Assembly (NCBI GenBank): GCA_019638485.1
Contig: JAHBTP010000004.1
Coordinates: forward strand, 62,001 to 126,000
Direction: 5' to 3'
DNA from: Ferruginibacter sp.
Lineage (GTDB): Bacteria > Bacteroidota > Bacteroidia > Chitinophagales > Chitinophagaceae
Length of the DNA stretch: 64,000 bases
Part shown: positions 46,501 through 55,914 of the stretch, piece after piece
Layout of the letters: each line of letters opens with the position of its first letter
Numbering within the stretch: position 1 is the first letter of the stretch
The notes under the pieces: model-generated
The model's input: the letters and a program-made list of their open reading frames with translations, nothing else
The model's database searches: none
What the model was told of the DNA's origin: nothing
Translations under genes and position numbers: made by a program

Positions 46501-49500
46501 ATACATCCGGCAATGCGACAACAGAAACTACCACGTCGCTTTGTGCATTACATCCACCATTTCCGGGGTCATAGCCGGCAACAGTATAGGTGTATGAGCC
46601 GGGAGCTGTAGGTGTTATGCTTTGTGAAGCGCCGGTTAAGCTTCCGGTGATTCCGCTTCCGGCTTCAGGATCCGCTGTCCAGGTGAATGTATAGCTTTGG
46701 TTGTTTCCGTTTTGAGTTACACCCAATGAAACACTACTTCCCAAACATACAACAGCATTAGCTGTTGCAGTTAAGGCATCAGGTTGTGTTACTGTAACGG
46801 TAACGGCTACACGAGGACCTTCGCAAGTTCCGTTGCTTTCTGCAACCCAGAAGGTAGTTGTTTGACTGATTTCACTTGTATATGTATTTCCACCGGTTTG
46901 CAATAAGGTGCCACCGGTTTCAGCATCATACCACATCATTGTACCTGCACCGCCACTTACAGAAGCCGTTGGTACTCCAAGGCCACATTGTGTAGATGGT
47001 GTAGCTGTTGGTATTGTGGGTACAGCAAGCACTTCCACCTCTACTTGTTGTGAAGCAGATGTACACCCTGTAATAGGATCTACCGCAGTAACTGAATACG
47101 TAGTGGTAGCACCCGGGCTTACAGTAACTGTAGAACCGCTAAGATTACCGGGTGTCCAGGTCCAATCCAAGTCATCGGTATAATCTTTATGTGTTCTGTT
47201 GAATGTTACTTGTGGGCGAACAGAAATTGAATAGGCCGTTGTTGACGCACACATATCAGCAGCTGTTATATTATCTGCATAGTTATAAATTGACATACCT
47301 GAAATGGTCTCGGTCTTAACTGTTGCTCCCGTAGCACTACCGGGATTTCCCCAGCAGAATTGAACAACTAAGTTAGATGTGCCATCCCAATAGAAGGGCT
47401 GGTCAAATTCAAATGTATTTAAGCCTAAGGTTGTTGCATACGGTGTTGCCGGTGCAAATACCGTAGTTGTAGCAGGGCTTGTATATGGAGAAACAAAACT
47501 GCTTCCTGCATAATTGCCAATACCCACCTTAAATCCTCCATAGGTAGTGGCCTGATTTACGGTAACTTCTATTGAAATATTATTAATATCTCCTGCAGTA
47601 AATCCGGCATTGGTTAATTCAGAAGCTAAATAGATATAAGTTGTTTTTCCAGCATCCCAACTGGTGTTATAGAACGGAGAACCGCTTGAGTTAGAGCTGC
47701 TGTTACCTGCGCCAACTACTGCCGTTAACTGATTACCAATTATTGATTCGGCAGATAGTTCACTTTCTTCACCCACACATATAGTAGCCGGTGTTGCCGC
47801 AGCTGCTGTAACCACAGGGGTTAATCCCATGGTAACCGTAATCTCATCGCGTATATAACATGGTCCGGCAGGGTCATAGCCTATTACTTCATAAGTATAA
47901 GTACCGGGTTCTGTAGGTGTAATGGTTTGAACGCCTCCACTTAAGGTACCTGACATTCCGCTTCCTTCTTCAGGATCTGCAGTCCAGGTATAAGTATAAT
48001 TCTGTGTATTACCACTCTGGTTTACTCCCAAGCTAATGCTGTTACCACTACATACTACAGCCGGACCGGTAGCTGTAATAGCGTCCGGTTGGTTTACTGT
48101 AGCAATAACTTCAGTGCGTTCACTTTCGCAATTTCCATCATTCTCAGATACCCAGAAACTGGTTGTTACTGATATTTCACCGGCAAATGTTGAACCGCCG
48201 GATTGAACAATGTTTCCGCCTGTTTCTGCATCGTACCAAGTATAGGTACCATTTGAACCACCTGTTGATACAGATGCTGTGGGCACACCATAACCGCACT
48301 GTGTTGAATTGTTTGCAATAGGTGTATTAGGCAAAGCCAATACAGTTGCTTCTACTGTAGAAGAGTTTACGCAACCGGTATTGGGATCAGTAGCAGTAAC
48401 TGTGTATTCTGTTGTTACTAACGGACTAACGGTTTTAACCGGGGTTGTTTCTCCGCCCGGTGCCCATGACCAGGTGTATAAACCGGTATTGTTAGCCGGA
48501 ATAGACTGGAAGGTTACATTGGCTAAGTTAGACTGTGTTGTAGCCGCACCGCTGTAGTTGTAAATATCGCGAACTCCCTGAGGAGCCGCAGCATCATAAT
48601 AATAAGAGGCACAAACATAACCCGGATTAGCAGTGTATTCTGTTGAAACACTACCACCATAACAAGTAGGACAAGCACCACTCGGGTTGTTATCAAAGGT
48701 TGTTTGCAACACTAAATTATCTGTACCATTCCATGTAAATGGTGTATCAAATGTGTATGTATTATCACCTATAACAGGGGTATGGTTAAATGCTGATTTC
48801 ACCAAGGTTAGCCCGGTTACAAAGGTTGTAGTCAATGCAGTTTGGCTTGTATGCCCTAATGCAATGGTATAATTATCAAACTGAGGAGGAGCTGCTGTAT
48901 TAGCTGTAATAACAAAAGTTAATCCTGTTAATAGCTGACCCGGCACAAATCCGGCATTGGTAAGCATTGAGGCTGTATAAAGGAACTGAACCTTCATCGC
49001 CTGTGTGCTATTACCTCTCCAGTATGGATTGGCTGCTCCACTAAATCCTGTAGTACCTGTACCCACTTTTATAGTTGTAGGGTTACCAATACGGCTAAAG
49101 GCTTCCAATTCAACAGGAGAGCCTGAACAAGAAGGATTAGGTGTTGCTGTAACACTGCTTATTACCGGAACGTCTTTAATGGTTACTACCACATCGGAAA
49201 GTGCCTGACAACCCATAAATAAATCTACTGCTTTTGCAGTATAAGTATATGTACCGGGCAGTGTTGGTGTAACGGAAAGAGGGTTTCCGGGTACTTCTCC
49301 AGAAATACCGCTTCCGGCTTCAGGACTGGCAGTCCAAGAGTAATCATAAAAATTATTAAATCCATTTTGAGTAGCAGAAAGCTCAATAGCTGTACCCGGG
49401 CAAACATCATCCAAATCAGAAGCCGCAGTAATTGCATCTGCATCTATTACAGTTTCTGTTAATTCTACACGAGGACCTTCACAACCTGCTGATGTTACTT

Positions 49501-52500
49501 CACTAACCCACCAAGTGGTAGTTTGATCAATTGTTTGTGTGAACTCAGTACTTGTTCCGCTTTGTACCAAATTTCCTCCTGTTTCGGCATCATACCATTT
49601 AAAGAATGGTGTGCTCTCTCCGGAGTTTGAAGTTACACTGGCATTAGGCACTAACTCACCACAATGGTTGCCAGCATTAGCTGTTGGTGCCGGTGGTAAT
49701 TGGTTTACGGTAACTGTGGCACTTCCTGTACTAATACAACCTGTTAAAGGATTTTCTACCGTTAAGGAATATGTCTGAGTCGTTGCCGGAGATACAGAAA
49801 CTGACCCTCCTGATAAATTACCCGGTTGCCATGTAATATCCATATCATCAGTAACATCCGTACCTGTGAGTCCGTAAAATATAAACTCAGGATGATATGT
49901 TGATCTGTATGTTCCTCCGTTTCCACCCGGGGTTCCGGATACCGCAGCACACATTGCTGCAGGTGTTACATTATCTGAGTATGTATAAATGATACTATTG
50001 GTAACCGAACTATATTTAATAGTAGGTCCGGTACCTCCTCCTCCGTCATTGTTGCTATAGCAGAATGAAACCACAACATTAGACGTTCCATCCCAAATGA
50101 ATGGTACATCAAATACAAAGGTATTTATCCCTGCTGCAGGCGTAAATGTTCCCGGAGCTGTATATACTGTGCTTGTTGATGGGTGCTCTACAGTTAAAAA
50201 TGAATTATCAACAATTGTACCCATACCTATTTTTAACCCTTGATAAGTTTTGGTTAAAGTACCACTTAAAAATATTCCGAGAGAATTAATGGGACCGGCA
50301 ATTAACCCGGCATCACTTAATTCTGTGGCTGTATATAAATAAGTGTTTTTATAACCACCATAAAGTGGGTAAAACGGAGAGCCGGTTGACGCTGTGGTTA
50401 ACGTGCCCGGAGCCACTGTTTTGTAATCCATTTGGCCTTCAATAACTGTTGCCTCTAAATTAGAGGTTCCGCCGGCACAAATAGCCGCAGGAGTTGCTGA
50501 TGCTACCGGAGCCGGAGGCAATGCATTTACAACAACATCAATGGTAGATTGTGTAGTGCAACCGCCGTCAACCGCAGTAATGGTGTAGGTATAAGTACCG
50601 GCCGCTGTTGGTGTTACCATCAACGCTCCGGTGCCTGATGCTCCGGGTGTAGGATTGGTAATTCCGCTTCCGGTTTCGGGAGAAGCCTCCCAGCTAAAGC
50701 TATAGGTTTGGTTGCTACCGCTTTGGTTCATGCCCAAATTAGCGCTTGCACCAAGACATATTTCATCATTATCAACAGTGGCTGTTACTGCATCCGGCTG
50801 GTTTACAGTTGCTGTTACCATTACGCGGGCGCTTTGGCAGGTGCCATTGCTTTCACTTACATAGAATGTGGTTGTTTCACTGATGCTGCCGGTATAAATA
50901 GAACCTCCGGTTTGTAGTAAGTTACCGCCGGTTGGTGCATCATACCAATAGAAATCACTGGTTGATACATTGGGTGATTGGAAATTAGTTACCACAAAAG
51001 CATTAGGCACACCCACACCACATTGTGTAGAACCGGCAGGAATGGGCGTTTCAGGCAGTGGATTCACAGTTACAGTTACCGGTGTGGCTGCAGATACACA
51101 ACCGCTTACAGGATCTGTGGCTGTTATAGTGTATTGTTGTGTTAAAGCCGGTGTTACAGTAACCTGGCTACCGGTAAGGTTTCCGGGCTGCCATGTAATA
51201 TTCATATCATCTGTAACGTAAGTACCAACAATACCTCCAAAGGTGGTTCTTGGCCTTACAGAATAAGTAACCACCTGAGAAGTAATATCAGAACAAACAG
51301 TTGCTGCAGCTGTTGCTGCACTGAAGTGTGTCTTGATAACAGAAACATAAGATGTATTATCTGCTGTTGAAGTGCTGCTCAAGGTAGCAGAAGATGATCC
51401 ATCTCCAAAACAGATATCCATTACAAGGCTGGAAACACCATCCCATGCAAACGGAGTTTGAAAGGTAATCAGGTTTGTCCCAACAACCTGTTGATAAGAA
51501 GGTACCGTAAACACTGTAGTAAATCCACCTACCTCAAAAACCGACATATTTGTTATAGAAGACTGCTTCAGTTTAATCGTAAAGTCTTTATTTGCTATGG
51601 TTCCGGATGTTACATAAAATGTAACAGATGTAATATTACCCGGAGCCAAGCCTGCAGCCAGCAACTCTGATGCAGGATATAAGATTTGCTCATGTTTATT
51701 TGACCATAAACTATAGAACGGAGCAGGGTAGGTTGCGCTTGTTGTTTCACCAAGCCCAACAGTAGCATCTCCAGGGGCACCATCAAGAACTGTTGCCTCC
51801 AAAATGGAGTTTTCGCCGGCACATACTGTAGTTGGATCGGCTGTGGGGGTAATGGTGACCCCGGTAAACGGCTCGTCCTTATAGGTTCCTCCATCTTCGG
51901 TAAAGTTCATTCCGTTGGTGGATGTCACTTTAATACTCCATACTACTTCTCCATTAGAAGGGGTAACAGTAGGTATGGTTCCCGACCAATCATTACCCAC
52001 TCCATTCGTCATAGATATAGGTGTTTGATTATCTCCATCTACGCTATATAATATCTCTACCGTAGATACCGGACTTGCACCCGGCAATACGGTTACATCC
52101 ACAATGCGTGCAATATTGGTACACTGGGTTGCAGATGGAGTAATTGTTTTATTTGTAATTGACCCTGCATCACCACGGCCCATCACATAATATCCATCTA
52201 TTGAGGTGGCCTCGGGCGCCTTGGAAGTAATGGAATTGTCTGTAAGATCTGGAGTTAATGACCCTACAAGACCATAACTGCCTGTAAGGGTTGAGCTATT
52301 ACCTATCTGGTCATAAACACCGCGTGTATCGTTAAGGCGAATAAGGGTGTTATTGAAATTAGAGGCCCCATCTACAGTAGAAGCAGCCCAATATCTGTTA
52401 GGATTTAATGCCGACAAGTTTGTTCCGGCTGTACCACCTGTACTGCCATCAAACACTTCAGCCATTATAGTGGTAGTACCGCCAATGGTAGTAGCATCTA

Positions 52501-55500
52501 CCAAGTCAAAAGGATAATATCCTGATCCGTTACCTGTAGGGAACGTGAATGTAGTACCTGTAATTTGGTTGGCAGGAATTTCTCTTGCTACAGGACCGTT
52601 AATATACGAATCCTCTGAACCTGTATTGTTTGTACCGCCAAATCCTAACACGTTAGATGCACTCGTATTAATATTACCATTGGTAAGGGTGAGGCTTCCT
52701 ACACTTAGGTTACCACCAACCAGGGTAATACCCTTTGTGTTATCTATGCTTAATGCAGCAAGTGCGCGTCCGGATGGAATTTCAAAACCGGTATTACGAG
52801 AAACCGGCTCTTCTAAATACAATACAGTATGGCCACCTGTACCGAAATTGTAAATGGGTGATGCATCTAAGCTACCGCCCATAACAGTACTAGCACTCTG
52901 GCTAATTTGGATAACGGTAGAACTGGTGCCACCAATACCCAATGTAATGTTATTAGCGCCGGTAATGTTGCCATTAAATAAATTTATCCTGTTTGTAGTA
53001 AGTGTACCACTTGTAAAATTGACACCATCATCATTAGCAACACCCATTCCTGCTATCGGCCTTGACACATTACCAAATGCTCCGCTACCGGATATTGTTT
53101 GCTGACCATGCTCACCAAACATTTGAACCCGTACCGTTTCTACAGCACCTTGTGTAATGGTACCATTGCAAATAATATTGCCGGGAGATGTGCTATTGCC
53201 ATTTACAATTAAATTAAAGGTTTGTAAATCGAGGGTAGCGCCGGGTTCTACAGTAATATTTCCATGAATATTATTTGTAGAAGAGCGCAGTTTAACGGTA
53301 AAACCGGCTTTCACCACAATGTTGGTTGTTTTATATCCTAAACCATCAAACACCGATCCCGGAGGTGTGGTACCGGGTACTCCAAAATTGATTACCCCAC
53401 CGGTAACATTATCCATTGAGGTTGGATTAATGTAAACATCATACCTGCTGGTTACCGTTGAATAAGTGTTGGGGTTTACAAGATTAATTGTACCTCCGCT
53501 CATCCTAAAATCTGCAGTAGTAGATGTTATGTTAAAGCTTCCCGATGAAGCGGCTACATTACCTACGGTAGCCACATTAATTACCCCACCGGTAATTTCG
53601 GTATAGTTTGCAGATGTATTATAAAACCTGCCTGAAATATTAGTTACCCCACCGGCAAAATATGACTTAGAGGTTGTGGTAAAAGAAAGATAATGTGCAT
53701 TAGTAGTACCCACATTAAAAGTACCATCGGTAATTTTAAAGAAACCATATAAATATGAAATAGCCGCCTTAGCCTTAACCACATAATTGGGGTTGTTAAG
53801 CCAAAATCCGCCATTGGCCGGCACCAGGGTTGCAGAAGTAAATGTTTCTGATGGTGCCACAATTTTACCAACACCACTTAGTTTAAATGTACCATTGGTA
53901 TAGGTAATAAATCCTGTAGCAGGTGCTGTAAAATCTGCTCCGGGAATAAACTCCATGGTATTAGCATAACCCGTACCCATATTAAGGGTAATAACACTTA
54001 ATGCCAGGGTTGAGGTTGCAGAGGTAGTAAAGGTTTTATCTGTTGCACCGGTAAATGTTATGTTCAGCTTGCTGTTGGCAAAAGTGGTACCATTAAATGT
54101 ACCGGCTCCATTAATTGCGATATCTCCGGAAATACTTAGAGTATGTGTTGTGGAAGAGGAAGGGTTTGCATTAGCACCTCTAAAAGTACCGTTGCCATTA
54201 ATCGTAAAATCATCGCCAACAGTTAATGTACGAGCTGTAATAGCATTGTTGTGTTCTAAAACAGCAGGAGAACCGCTGCCGGAACCGATGGTTACAGTCC
54301 ATGCTTTTGCTGCCGCAACATCTTGAACAACCGTTGTTCCATCTGCAATTACTACAGCATCAACCTCTGTTGGTACCGCTCCTGATGACCAGGTTGTTGT
54401 AGCACTCCATAAACCAGAAGCTATTGAAGTTACAATCGGAGAAGCTGTTGTTGCTTGTGACGCTGTGGTAGATGTACCACCTATTTCCTTAAAAGGAGTT
54501 ACTTTAAAGTCATAGCTTGTAGAAGGGATAAGCCCGGTTACATTAAATGTTGTGGCATTGGCTGCTGCAGAACCGGCCTGAGTCCAGGTTGTACCACCAT
54601 CTGAAGAATATTCTATCAAAAAGCCATTCTCTCCTGTTGCATTATCTGCCCAATTTACCGTTAACGTCAATGGGGTAACATTTGAAAATGAAATATTATC
54701 GGCCGTTCCGGAGGGGCCTGCTGCCGGCGTAAAAGAAAAAATCCGGCGTTGGCCTTCAATTGTTGAGCCTAAGCCGGGAATAACTGTTGTTCCTGTTACC
54801 GTACCACTACCACCGGGTACTGAAAAACTTACAGGGGTAGCGGCAACCGTATATGTAGATGCCGTAGGTGGTGTGTTTAACGTTACATACCCAAGGGTTG
54901 TTGCGGTATTACTTGAGCCAAGGAAAATATAACGGGTTTGAGCAGTAGATGATGAGTTATACATTTCTCCATAAACAAAATCTACTCTATTAGAGCCTTC
55001 CCTTAACCAAGCCTGCATATTTCCGGCATTGGTCATGTCCGGCGTCCAGTAAACATAAAATCCGGTCCATTCAATTACAAAAACGCGGTTGGGTGCAGAA
55101 CCGAAAACTTTTATCCGCATACCATCTGCCACTTCGTTATCTCCAGCCATGGGGGCAAAGCGATTGGTGTTAAGCGCTCCGGTAGTAAAGGAAGTTGTTG
55201 CAATTGCGGTTTCTAAAGCACTCTTATGCAATTGAAACTGTCCATTGGAGTTAGCACTTGCATAAGCATACTTCTGGCCCATAAACCAAAAATCAAAACC
55301 GATAGGAAAAACATCAGTTGCTTTTGTATCTTGACGATCTTCCATCACCTGGGTTGCCCCCGATGACAAATCATACAAAGTAGCATTTTCTGCTGTAGCA
55401 AAAGTGTAATTAGCCATGCTTTGCGCATTTACGTTTATGCCCGAAAAGAAGAGCATTATTAAAAGCGTTACAGAGCCAATTAGATTACGCATCCATGTTC

Positions 55501-55543
55501 GTGTGTGCGTAGGCGTTAGTGTAGTAAAAGTAGAGCGTTTCAT
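42596..55543 (-). CDS. Giant T9SS-exported modular surface protein 1 (4,315 residues)
   Basis: The protein is exported by the type IX system and is probably an adhesin or cell-surface matrix protein (inference). In order: signal peptide with a long n-region (1-40, ending GINVNA); an N-terminal domain to ~270; a fibronectin III domain (~275-370); a G8/beta-helix-like region (~375-1130) starting SGLWSATTTWSSGAVP; and six ~445-residue super-repeats (about 1240-3700). Each super-repeat combines an Ig-like unit with an xxCxG start, a PFY...ASEL..AG..AG.I jelly-roll-like unit with WDGTSN, a TTTY.VTATDP..GC Ig-like unit and often WYDAETGG. Ig/PKD-like domains (3750-4230) follow. A type A sorting tail begins VSIFPNPSVHSFKL and ends KASKRIIKL. 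No enzyme motif is seen. The gene is monocistronic. Confidence 0.92.
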   Translation of the reverse strand: MKRSTFTTLTPTHTRTWMRNLIGSVTLLIMLFFSGINVNAQSMANYTFATAENATLYDLSSGATQVMEDRQDTKATDVFPIGFDFWFMGQKYAYASANSNGQFQLHKSALETAIATTSFTTGALNTNRFAPMAGDNEVADGMRIKVFGSAPNRVFVIEWTGFYVYWTPDMTNAGNMQAWLREGSNRVDFVYGEMYNSSSTAQTRYIFLGSSNTATTLGYVTLNTPPTASTYTVAATPVSFSVPGGSGTVTGTTVIPGLGSTIEGQRRIFSFTPAAGPSGTADNISFSNVTPLTLTVNWADNATGENGFLIEYSSDGGTTWTQAGSAAANATTFNVTGLIPSTSYDFKVTPFKEIGGTSTTASQATTASPIVTSIASGLWSATTTWSSGAVPTEVDAVVIADGTTVVQDVAAAKAWTVTIGSGSGSPAVLEHNNAITARTLTVGDDFTINGNGTFRGANANPSSSTTHTLSISGDIAINGAGTFNGTTFANSKLNITFTGATDKTFTTSATSTLALSVITLNMGTGYANTMEFIPGADFTAPATGFITYTNGTFKLSGVGKIVAPSETFTSATLVPANGGFWLNNPNYVVKAKAAISYLYGFFKITDGTFNVGTTNAHYLSFTTTSKSYFAGGVTNISGRFYNTSANYTEITGGVINVATVGNVAASSGSFNITSTTADFRMSGGTINLVNPNTYSTVTSRYDVYINPTSMDNVTGGVINFGVPGTTPPGSVFDGLGYKTTNIVVKAGFTVKLRSSTNNIHGNITVEPGATLDLQTFNLIVNGNSTSPGNIICNGTITQGAVETVRVQMFGEHGQQTISGSGAFGNVSRPIAGMGVANDDGVNFTSGTLTTNRINLFNGNITGANNITLGIGGTSSTVIQISQSASTVMGGSLDASPIYNFGTGGHTVLYLEEPVSRNTGFEIPSGRALAALSIDNTKGITLVGGNLSVGSLTLTNGNINTSASNVLGFGGTNNTGSEDSYINGPVAREIPANQITGTTFTFPTGNGSGYYPFDLVDATTIGGTTTIMAEVFDGSTGGTAGTNLSALNPNRYWAASTVDGASNFNNTLIRLNDTRGVYDQIGNSSTLTGSYGLVGSLTPDLTDNSITSKAPEATSIDGYYVMGRGDAGSITNKTITPSATQCTNIARIVDVTVLPGASPVSTVEILYSVDGDNQTPISMTNGVGNDWSGTIPTVTPSNGEVVWSIKVTSTNGMNFTEDGGTYKDEPFTGVTITPTADPTTVCAGENSILEATVLDGAPGDATVGLGETTSATYPAPFYSLWSNKHEQILYPASELLAAGLAPGNITSVTFYVTSGTIANKDFTIKLKQSSITNMSVFEVGGFTTVFTVPSYQQVVGTNLITFQTPFAWDGVSSLVMDICFGDGSSSATLSSTSTADNTSYVSVIKTHFSAATAAATVCSDITSQVVTYSVRPRTTFGGIVGTYVTDDMNITWQPGNLTGSQVTVTPALTQQYTITATDPVSGCVSAATPVTVTVNPLPETPIPAGSTQCGVGVPNAFVVTNFQSPNVSTSDFYWYDAPTGGNLLQTGGSIYTGSISETTTFYVSESNGTCQSARVMVTATVNQPDAVTATVDNDEICLGASANLGMNQSGSNQTYSFSWEASPETGSGITNPTPGASGTGALMVTPTAAGTYTYTITAVDGGCTTQSTIDVVVNALPPAPVASATPAAICAGGTSNLEATVIEGQMDYKTVAPGTLTTASTGSPFYPLYGGYKNTYLYTATELSDAGLIAGPINSLGIFLSGTLTKTYQGLKIGMGTIVDNSFLTVEHPSTSTVYTAPGTFTPAAGINTFVFDVPFIWDGTSNVVVSFCYSNNDGGGGTGPTIKYSSVTNSIIYTYSDNVTPAAMCAAVSGTPGGNGGTYRSTYHPEFIFYGLTGTDVTDDMDITWQPGNLSGGSVSVSPATTQTYSLTVENPLTGCISTGSATVTVNQLPPAPTANAGNHCGELVPNASVTSNSGESTPFFKWYDAETGGNLVQSGTSTEFTQTIDQTTTWWVSEVTSAGCEGPRVELTETVIDADAITAASDLDDVCPGTAIELSATQNGFNNFYDYSWTASPEAGSGISGEVPGNPLSVTPTLPGTYTYTAKAVDLFMGCQALSDVVVTIKDVPVISSVTATPNPSCSGSPVELEAFSRIGNPTTIKVGTGTTGFSGAANPYWRGNSTQAMKVQFLYTASMLTNAGFVPGQLLTGLTFVITANTAAPPQFDNYTIALGHTSQTALTTTFVTGLTLVKSAFNHTPVIGDNTYTFDTPFTWNGTDNLVLQTTFDNNPSGACPTCYGGSVSTEYTANPGYVCASYYYDAAAPQGVRDIYNYSGAATTQSNLANVTFQSIPANNTGLYTWSWAPGGETTPVKTVSPLVTTEYTVTATDPNTGCVNSSTVEATVLALPNTPIANNSTQCGYGVPTASVSTGGSNGTYTWYDAETGGNIVQSGGSTFAGEISVTTSFWVSENDGNCESERTEVIATVNQPDAITATGPAVVCSGNSISLGVNQSGNTQNYTYTWTADPEEGSGMSGTLSGGVQTITPTEPGTYTYEVIGYDPAGPCYIRDEITVTMGLTPVVTAAAATPATICVGEESELSAESIIGNQLTAVVGAGNSSSNSSGSPFYNTSWDAGKTTYIYLASELTNAGFTAGDINNISIEVTVNQATTYGGFKVGIGNYAGSSFVSPYTSPATTTVFAPATPYATTLGLNTFEFDQPFYWDGTSNLVVQFCWGNPGSATGATVKTETISGMSIYNYADNITAADMCASTTAYSISVRPQVTFNRTHKDYTDDLDWTWTPGNLSGSTVTVSPGATTTYSVTAVDPITGCTSASQQVEVEVLAVPTIPTATPSTQCGLGVPTASVSGGAGTMMWYDAETGGTLLQTGGNTYTSEISQTTTFWVAESNGTCEGPRVAVTVTVTQPDALTATANAVVCLGSSVSLGVTQNGNNQSYTFTWTADPEAGSGITGSLTGASQSITPTAPGSYTYTVAGYDPGNGGCNAQSDVVVSVVALPDVSNVTASPDVICSGNSSTLSARSLGALVANKTVGDYSSTASNLSGAPFYGSWGGGKVSYIYKASELLGKGITAGELGGFGFDFTTGQPTIFKGFKISIGMTNNTVFSAPVTHISGGTEVYTGPLADDGVQIASSGIQVFNFDQPFYWDGVSNIFVTICWSNNNGGSNTGPSVARDYFAGQNITAYTYGDNRTPAQVCGTMTGGVLDGNNVSSGSTLGYAYRPVGIFKTLTGDVTSTRTWTWNPGNLSGSSVSVSPTVTTTYYVTATDNITGCTSLPESVEVVVTPLSGTASASQTEICIGGSTTLQANGYGGEPLSYNWRIGNTVIGNTETLLVTPTSTTTYTLTVFDACNNSVEDDITITVHPLPTAGIAEAGPINICYPATQTFNATTNAGSATYQWYRNGVAIPGATSSSYVASQSGSFTVTATNTVTGCTSNTSAAVSLTINPKPDAVIVTPSAVNMCENNPQLLTASGGLVAVPGSGVATGSSPTTTVGASSPFYRLYEGSRRQYIVLASELTGMGMVAGSELNSISFNVTALARPNDINNDNFFIKAGLTSGLLTSAYVPDASLTTVYYSPSYEPVLGANVFNFISPLVWNGTSNVVISVCFDNDPDNTCSAGSPVCWSNAATVSSATAAAGTGRYNYADNSVGVRDMCAGTNGTETVTTIRPIMTFGITLSQPTAITWSPVAGLFTDPAATVAYNGEAATSVYASPSAGNHTYTATSTSNKGCTNSGTVEVNVTPALDVSAEITGPTNSGAHVGNGSPLATYSITASNYSTIVWNIPNTALNVSGQGTTSISFNYATNYTGSISVDVTGISPCDPITRTLNITCDAPAAPVISGQVNVCTYVGTNVELTYTAAPDANATSYSWVVPPTNVTVVNGQGTGELTITLGAGFTAQANKQLRVRAHNSCGTSEMSIFYMLAQMPGSLGEISGPMDACGLIDGQTQVVYSVAEVDQAEQYNWVVPAGVTIINGQGTTSITVEFDNAFATSAISVTAQNGCGVSNTRSITISRTVPSIPSLISGPNNPCLYMPSVGYPSGQIATYSVAQVGGNTYTWTVPTGANIESGQGTNSITVSFSGSYNGGGISVTASTGCGTSGSRSIALSNRMPSAPSGIDIDIVSEDCPNRVYTYSLSSMPMQATSVVWTVPAGATIVDGQGTTSITVEYSGMSIAGNITAVGNNGCGNSGIRSLKVKFPECSQGERGESLPITKVTPVEVIEGGLDVSIFPNPSVHSFKLVAKSTDKFNKIQVRLVDNLGRTYKVMSMMPGETLTLGNELKAGSYFVEVVQGKNKASKRIIKL
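45060..51840 (-). repeat. Six ~1.33-kb internal super-repeats in giant gene 1
   Basis: The block-start motif (cysteine in VCAGENS, ICAGGTS, SCSGSPV, ICVGEES, ICSGNSS, MCENNPQ) occurs at about 51,810, 50,465, 49,120, 47,785, 46,465 and 45,105. The spacing is therefore 1,320-1,360 bases. Blocks are diverged but alignable by eye. Some sub-segments (for example the WYDAETGG region at ~46,910-46,990) are nearly identical to parts of giant gene 2, suggesting exchange between the genes. Confidence 0.85.
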
Positions 55544-55577
55544 GTTTACCTGGTTTAAAATGAAAAACTATTTAATG

Positions 55578-55591
55578 TGGCATAAATGCCA
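55578..55591 (-). promoter_or_regulatory. Inverted repeat upstream of giant gene 1
   Basis: TGGCAT-AA-ATGCCA lies 35 bases ahead of the start codon and is flanked on each side by TTTAATG. It may be an operator or a 5' leader hairpin. No clear TAnnTTTG promoter was found nearby. A second palindrome, ATAACCA-TT-TGGTTAT, is at 55,785-55,800. Confidence 0.4.
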
Positions 55592-55914
55592 TTTAATGTC
55601 CAAAAAGGAATTTAAAAACTGTAATTCTTGTAAGAGGAGAGGTAAGGAGTTTTGCTTAGAATACTTGGATTTGCGCCAACAAGTTAGGGATATTGGATAT
55701 GTTAACAAAAAAAAATGTTAATAAATTACATGGGGCTGACATAAGTAATTGAAACACAATTTAGTATTTTGTTGGATTTAATTTATAACCATTTGGTTAT
55801 GAGTACATTTTCGGTCGTAATCAATTAAGTATCGGCTTAAGCAGTAATTTCCTGTTACATATTCAATTCCTTCAAATGTTAATAAGAAGATAATGGTAAA
55901 AAATTGGTTTCAAT

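Noticed and set aside
42596..55543. Antisense frames of 60-100 codons along the giant genes
   Set aside because: They are shadows of a Thr/Ser/Gly-rich coding strand, and several are duplicated exactly where the genes are duplicated.
55416..55721. Plus-strand 101-codon frame with a Cys-rich C-terminal part (NCNSCKRRGKEFC)
   Set aside because: It runs antisense through the start of giant gene 1 and its leader. No promoter or homologue is recognised. A shorter 53-codon version from ATG 55560 cannot be fully excluded.
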